DNA of 64,000 nt from Acanthaster planci (Eukaryota > Echinodermata > Asteroidea > Valvatida > Acanthasteridae): contig NW_019091362.1 of NCBI RefSeq assembly GCF_001949145.1, positions 7,120,297-7,184,296 on the forward strand, written 5' to 3'. Under the pieces are notes generated by a model. The model made no database searches. It had not been told where the DNA came from and worked only from the letters and a program-made list of their open reading frames with translations. Of this stretch, positions 60,801 through 64,000 are shown piece after piece. Within the stretch, counting starts at the first letter, position 1. Each line of letters begins with the position of its first letter. The translations under genes and the position numbers were made by a program.

Positions 60801-63800
60801 TCAAAGGTCTTATGCTTGTACATGAATTTCCATAGCAAAACAAGGTAGCCAGAATGGCCTACAGGCTGTCCAAAACATGCCCAGACACCTGTCGGGCTAA
60901 AACATAGCTAATGGTGATAACTACCCAAATTGTAGAAAGAAAATTATCCCGCAAGGAGAGTAACTCAGTGCAGTGGCATTTGTTAATTCTTACAGTAATA
61001 ACTTCAATACAGATAGTATACCTACCTAAACAGAGATCACTGCTTGCCAGCAGCAATAGGCATTGCACTTAAAAAATTGCATGCCGCTCCAATATGGCAA
61101 GAAAAAAACAACAGTGACAGCTTTGGACAAGTTTGTCAGTATCTACTAGTAGTAGCACTGATTCTTACTTTGATAAACTGCTTTCTGACATGATCCATCA
61201 GCAGCTGTGCAACAACTCACACAATGTATCAGCAGTAATGTAAGGCCGTGTCCGAAACGGGCTTCTAGAGCTACGGCTAGGTCTATTGTCTATGCAGGGT
61301 CTATTGTCTATTTTTTCAAGCACCCCTCTAGCCATGCTATGGTATGTTCCTCTCGCAAGTAGTCATACACAGTCTCCTTACATGTAGATAGGCATACGTA
61401 TGGCATGCACCAAGCTAGATGTGGCACCTCCAGCTGGTGCTTTATCAGCTATTAAAGACCGGCTACGTGACGGCTCTTGACCAGAAGGTAGAGGTGGCTG
61501 AACTGTTTTAGGTATTTATGGATATTGTTTAAGGTGTGAGGTGGTAGTGGAGCAAATTCATAGAAAAAAAGAAATTAAAAAAAACAATGGTGAAATGCAA
61601 AAGGTTTTTCCTATGGCCAAAGTACAGGTAATTCTTGGGATTTTGTCTGCCACTCGACTGTTGCAGAATTGGTTACACACAGGTTGTATTGCACATGGTC
61701 ATTGGAAAGAATTGGAATAAAGAGCAGTCACTTTTGAAGGCTTAAAAAGAGAGAGCAAAGTCACTAGAAGAGACCAAAGTCTCAAAACTAAGACAATATT
61801 TTCAACCAGCTGTAGGCATCATTATTGCAAACAGCAGATCAGATTACATTTACCAGCAGGCTGGTAAACAACAGAATTACATATCACTGAGGGGTACAGT
61901 CAATTTAGTAGAGATATGCTTGCTGTAGGGAAATTGTTATGGTCAACTTCCGTTACTTTAGGGATTTATCTTTGCAGAGAAATTTTCTACCTGGCCAAAA
62001 TCAATTAATTTATATTGTGTTTATTTTGTATTTTGACGTTAAGAAGTTGCTTTTGTTTTGTCTTGCTTTGTTTTCAGATGCAGATGTGGCATACATTGAT
62101 AAATAAGTGAACATGATACTTTATCTGTGAGCTAAATACATTTTCTTTGTCTGATGAAACCCCAACTTTGTGGCCATTTTTCTGGATTGAATTTTACTAA
62201 ATTGTTGATCAAGTCAGTTTTCAAACTAATGCATATTTTTCACAGTTTCTGTCTTTCTGTCCATCCCTGTGGACGGAGACAGTCAGTAAACCATTAAAAG
62301 CTATCAGGGAGTATCATTAACTCGGTTGATCAGATATAGGGTCACCAGTATTTGGTGCTACCATGTCAGTTATGGGCCAAATGCTCCGTTTGTAGCACAG
62401 TTTACCAGTGGCAATGTAAATAATTTGATCACCATTGTGTGCTGAAAAAAAAACAAACGACATGTATGCCCTTTACCAGTTACCTTTGCATAGGAAATAC
62501 AGGAGACAAATTTCCCTTGATGTACCCCCAATACATTACTCGGCTGCTGTCCAAAGATTGTCTTTCTTACATCCATCTAAATGACCACTGCAGCTAAGAT
62601 GGAGCCGCTTGGCGGAAACCTTGTAATCAGTAGCACCACCACCAAAACTCGACACACCAAGCCTAAAACCCAAAACCTGATATATCCCAAACTCAAACCC
62701 TAACCCTAGGCCCAAAACAGAAACTATAATACTCAAAACCCCAAACGAGTAATTTAATGCAGGACGTGTTGCATGGGGTTAGTTTTTTTTTAGCCGTAAC
62801 AGTCCCAAATCCTCCAATTTCAATACAATTTTACATACACTCTTTGGGGGTTAGGGTTAATTGAACACGAAATTGGAAAGTGTGGATGGTGAAAGATGTG
62901 AAAGTTAAAATGAGAAAGATGGATGTAAACAAGACAGTTGTGAACAATTTTGATTTTTATTAACATCACTACTTGGAAGAAAACATAGTTTTGGGGGATT
63001 ACAAGTACTAAAAAAAATTTACTGCATGATTACACTTTCAACAGAATATGTACAAAGCAAAGTTGTGTGTACACATTTAGAGAAACGTTTTGACAGCACT
63101 GATGGATACTTACTGCATGTATTTACCCCATAAACAAAGGTAGTTTTTATGACAATAGTATGGCAGTTGGGTTTACAGATCTCTTTTGTTGATGCCTTTG
63201 TTTATAAAACTGAAGGTGCTTATGCATTTTCTTACAGGTTAATTTTTTTTCTGTGCATGTGTTGTTAGGAATCAAAAGTCAAAATATATTGAAATCCCTC
63301 CCCCCAAAAAAGAAAGAGAAATGATACAACCAAAAACAAAACAAAATGGGGGAGGTAGCGAGAAAAAGAAGTGGCTGGAATGAGAAAATACTTTTTTTTC
63401 TTACCTTGTCCAATCATATTTTGGGGCATCTTTTATCCAGCACAACTAAATTAGGGTCTATAGGACGATCTCGAGACATTGCTTTGTTAGTGAGGATTTT
63501 CACATTCCTTATGCCCCACTTTACAGATGGAGGATAAGAAAAAAAGTTTGTATTCGTGTCATTAGGCCTCTTTCACGAAATGTATTTTGCAAGTTTACAT
63601 CAAAGAAATCTTTCTCAGGCAGACATGAATGGAACTAATGGTTGATAAAATTGAATGCAATCTAGGAACAAGGAAAGCGATTGACCCCAAAAAAGGACTT
63701 ATTGGATTTAGAATTGCAGTAATGTTCAAGAAAATTCAATGAGTTATCCTTTTTTAAAAGTGATTTTTCAGATAGCTTTGTCAACGACTGTTATCTTTTT

Positions 63801-64000
63801 TTGCATGTTATAATTGTTGCAGGTATAAAATTACTTGGTAATTGGCAGTGCTGTGACAAAGTTATTTTTTTCCACAAGTCAAGTCCCAAGTCTTTTTTTC
63901 CCCCGGGTCTGTGTAATGTCCTAACTCACATTGTACTTGAACACTTGTTCTTATATCCTTCATTAAGAAAGTTACCTATGTCATTCTTCAAAACAGGCCT
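57894..64000. other. Downstream sequence without a recognised gene
   Basis: AT-rich, only scattered TACATG motifs. The largest open frame (60029-60385, plus strand) has no domain and no splice partner that I can see. Holds the dispersed repeat at 59419-59557 and short (C)AAACCC-type stretches near 62640-62740. May include a long 3' UTR or introns of an unseen gene. Confidence 0.5.
59419..59557 (+). repeat. Dispersed repeat with acaagtcc units, copy 2
   Basis: Shares cagtgttgtagt, several (acaagtcc/cacaagatc) units, aggaatgctttt and gttcatttgaaaagcttgtg with 54645-54772, in the same order and orientation. Confidence 0.75.

Noticed and set aside
62695-62710. Telomere-like ccctaaccctag
   Set aside because: Barely two units inside an A/C-rich stretch; not a telomeric array.

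Overview
This window is eukaryotic, spliced and AT-rich. It most likely comes from a marine invertebrate deuterostome: echinoderm-like is my best guess, with hemichordate or cephalochordate possible. The basis is three multi-exon genes with animal-specific domain combinations, tRNA-derived SINEs, small inverted-repeat elements, and many dispersed self-complementary TACATG-type tracts. An assembly gap (Ns at 39144-39259) marks it as draft sequence. The species cannot be named from the sequence alone.

Three genes are supported, and each joins into one open frame with GT/AG splice sites. (1) Minus strand, 15592 to 1863, 14 coding exons, 949 aa: the DLK/LZK mixed-lineage kinase (MAP3K12/MAP3K13 family; closest to MAP3K13/LZK and nematode DLK-1, because it keeps the SDGLSD hexapeptide). 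(2) Minus strand, 46374 to 42777, 4 exons, 243 aa: a secreted/ER FKBP with two EF-hands and a C-terminal HTEL (FKBP7/FKBP14 type) whose prolyl isomerase pocket looks degenerate. (3) Plus strand, 47334 to 56657, 12 exons, 522 aa: PLEKHA8/FAPP2, a PH-domain plus glycolipid-transfer-domain protein with all key lipid-binding residues visible.

Layout: 1-1862 is the 3' flank of the kinase; 1863-15592 its coding exons; 15.7-35.7 kb is upstream or 5' intronic sequence dominated by TACATG tracts, with a CpG-rich candidate promoter at 18.2-18.56 kb; 35.8-39.8 kb is a compositionally different, gene-poor stretch holding the N gap and ending in a perfect 98-bp palindrome; 39.9-42.7 kb is the FKBP 3' flank; 42.8-46.4 kb is the FKBP gene; 46.4-47.3 kb is a short divergent intergenic region; 47.3-57.5 kb is PLEKHA8; the rest is downstream sequence without a recognised gene.

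FKBP and PLEKHA8 lie head to head, as I recall for FKBP14 and PLEKHA8 on human 7p14. I see no operon-like or defence-like system. The observations most worth following are this gene pair, the conserved regulatory hexapeptide and a cysteine-rich insert in the kinase, the degenerate FKBP pocket, the TACATG-dense territory, and the perfect palindrome next to an assembly gap.
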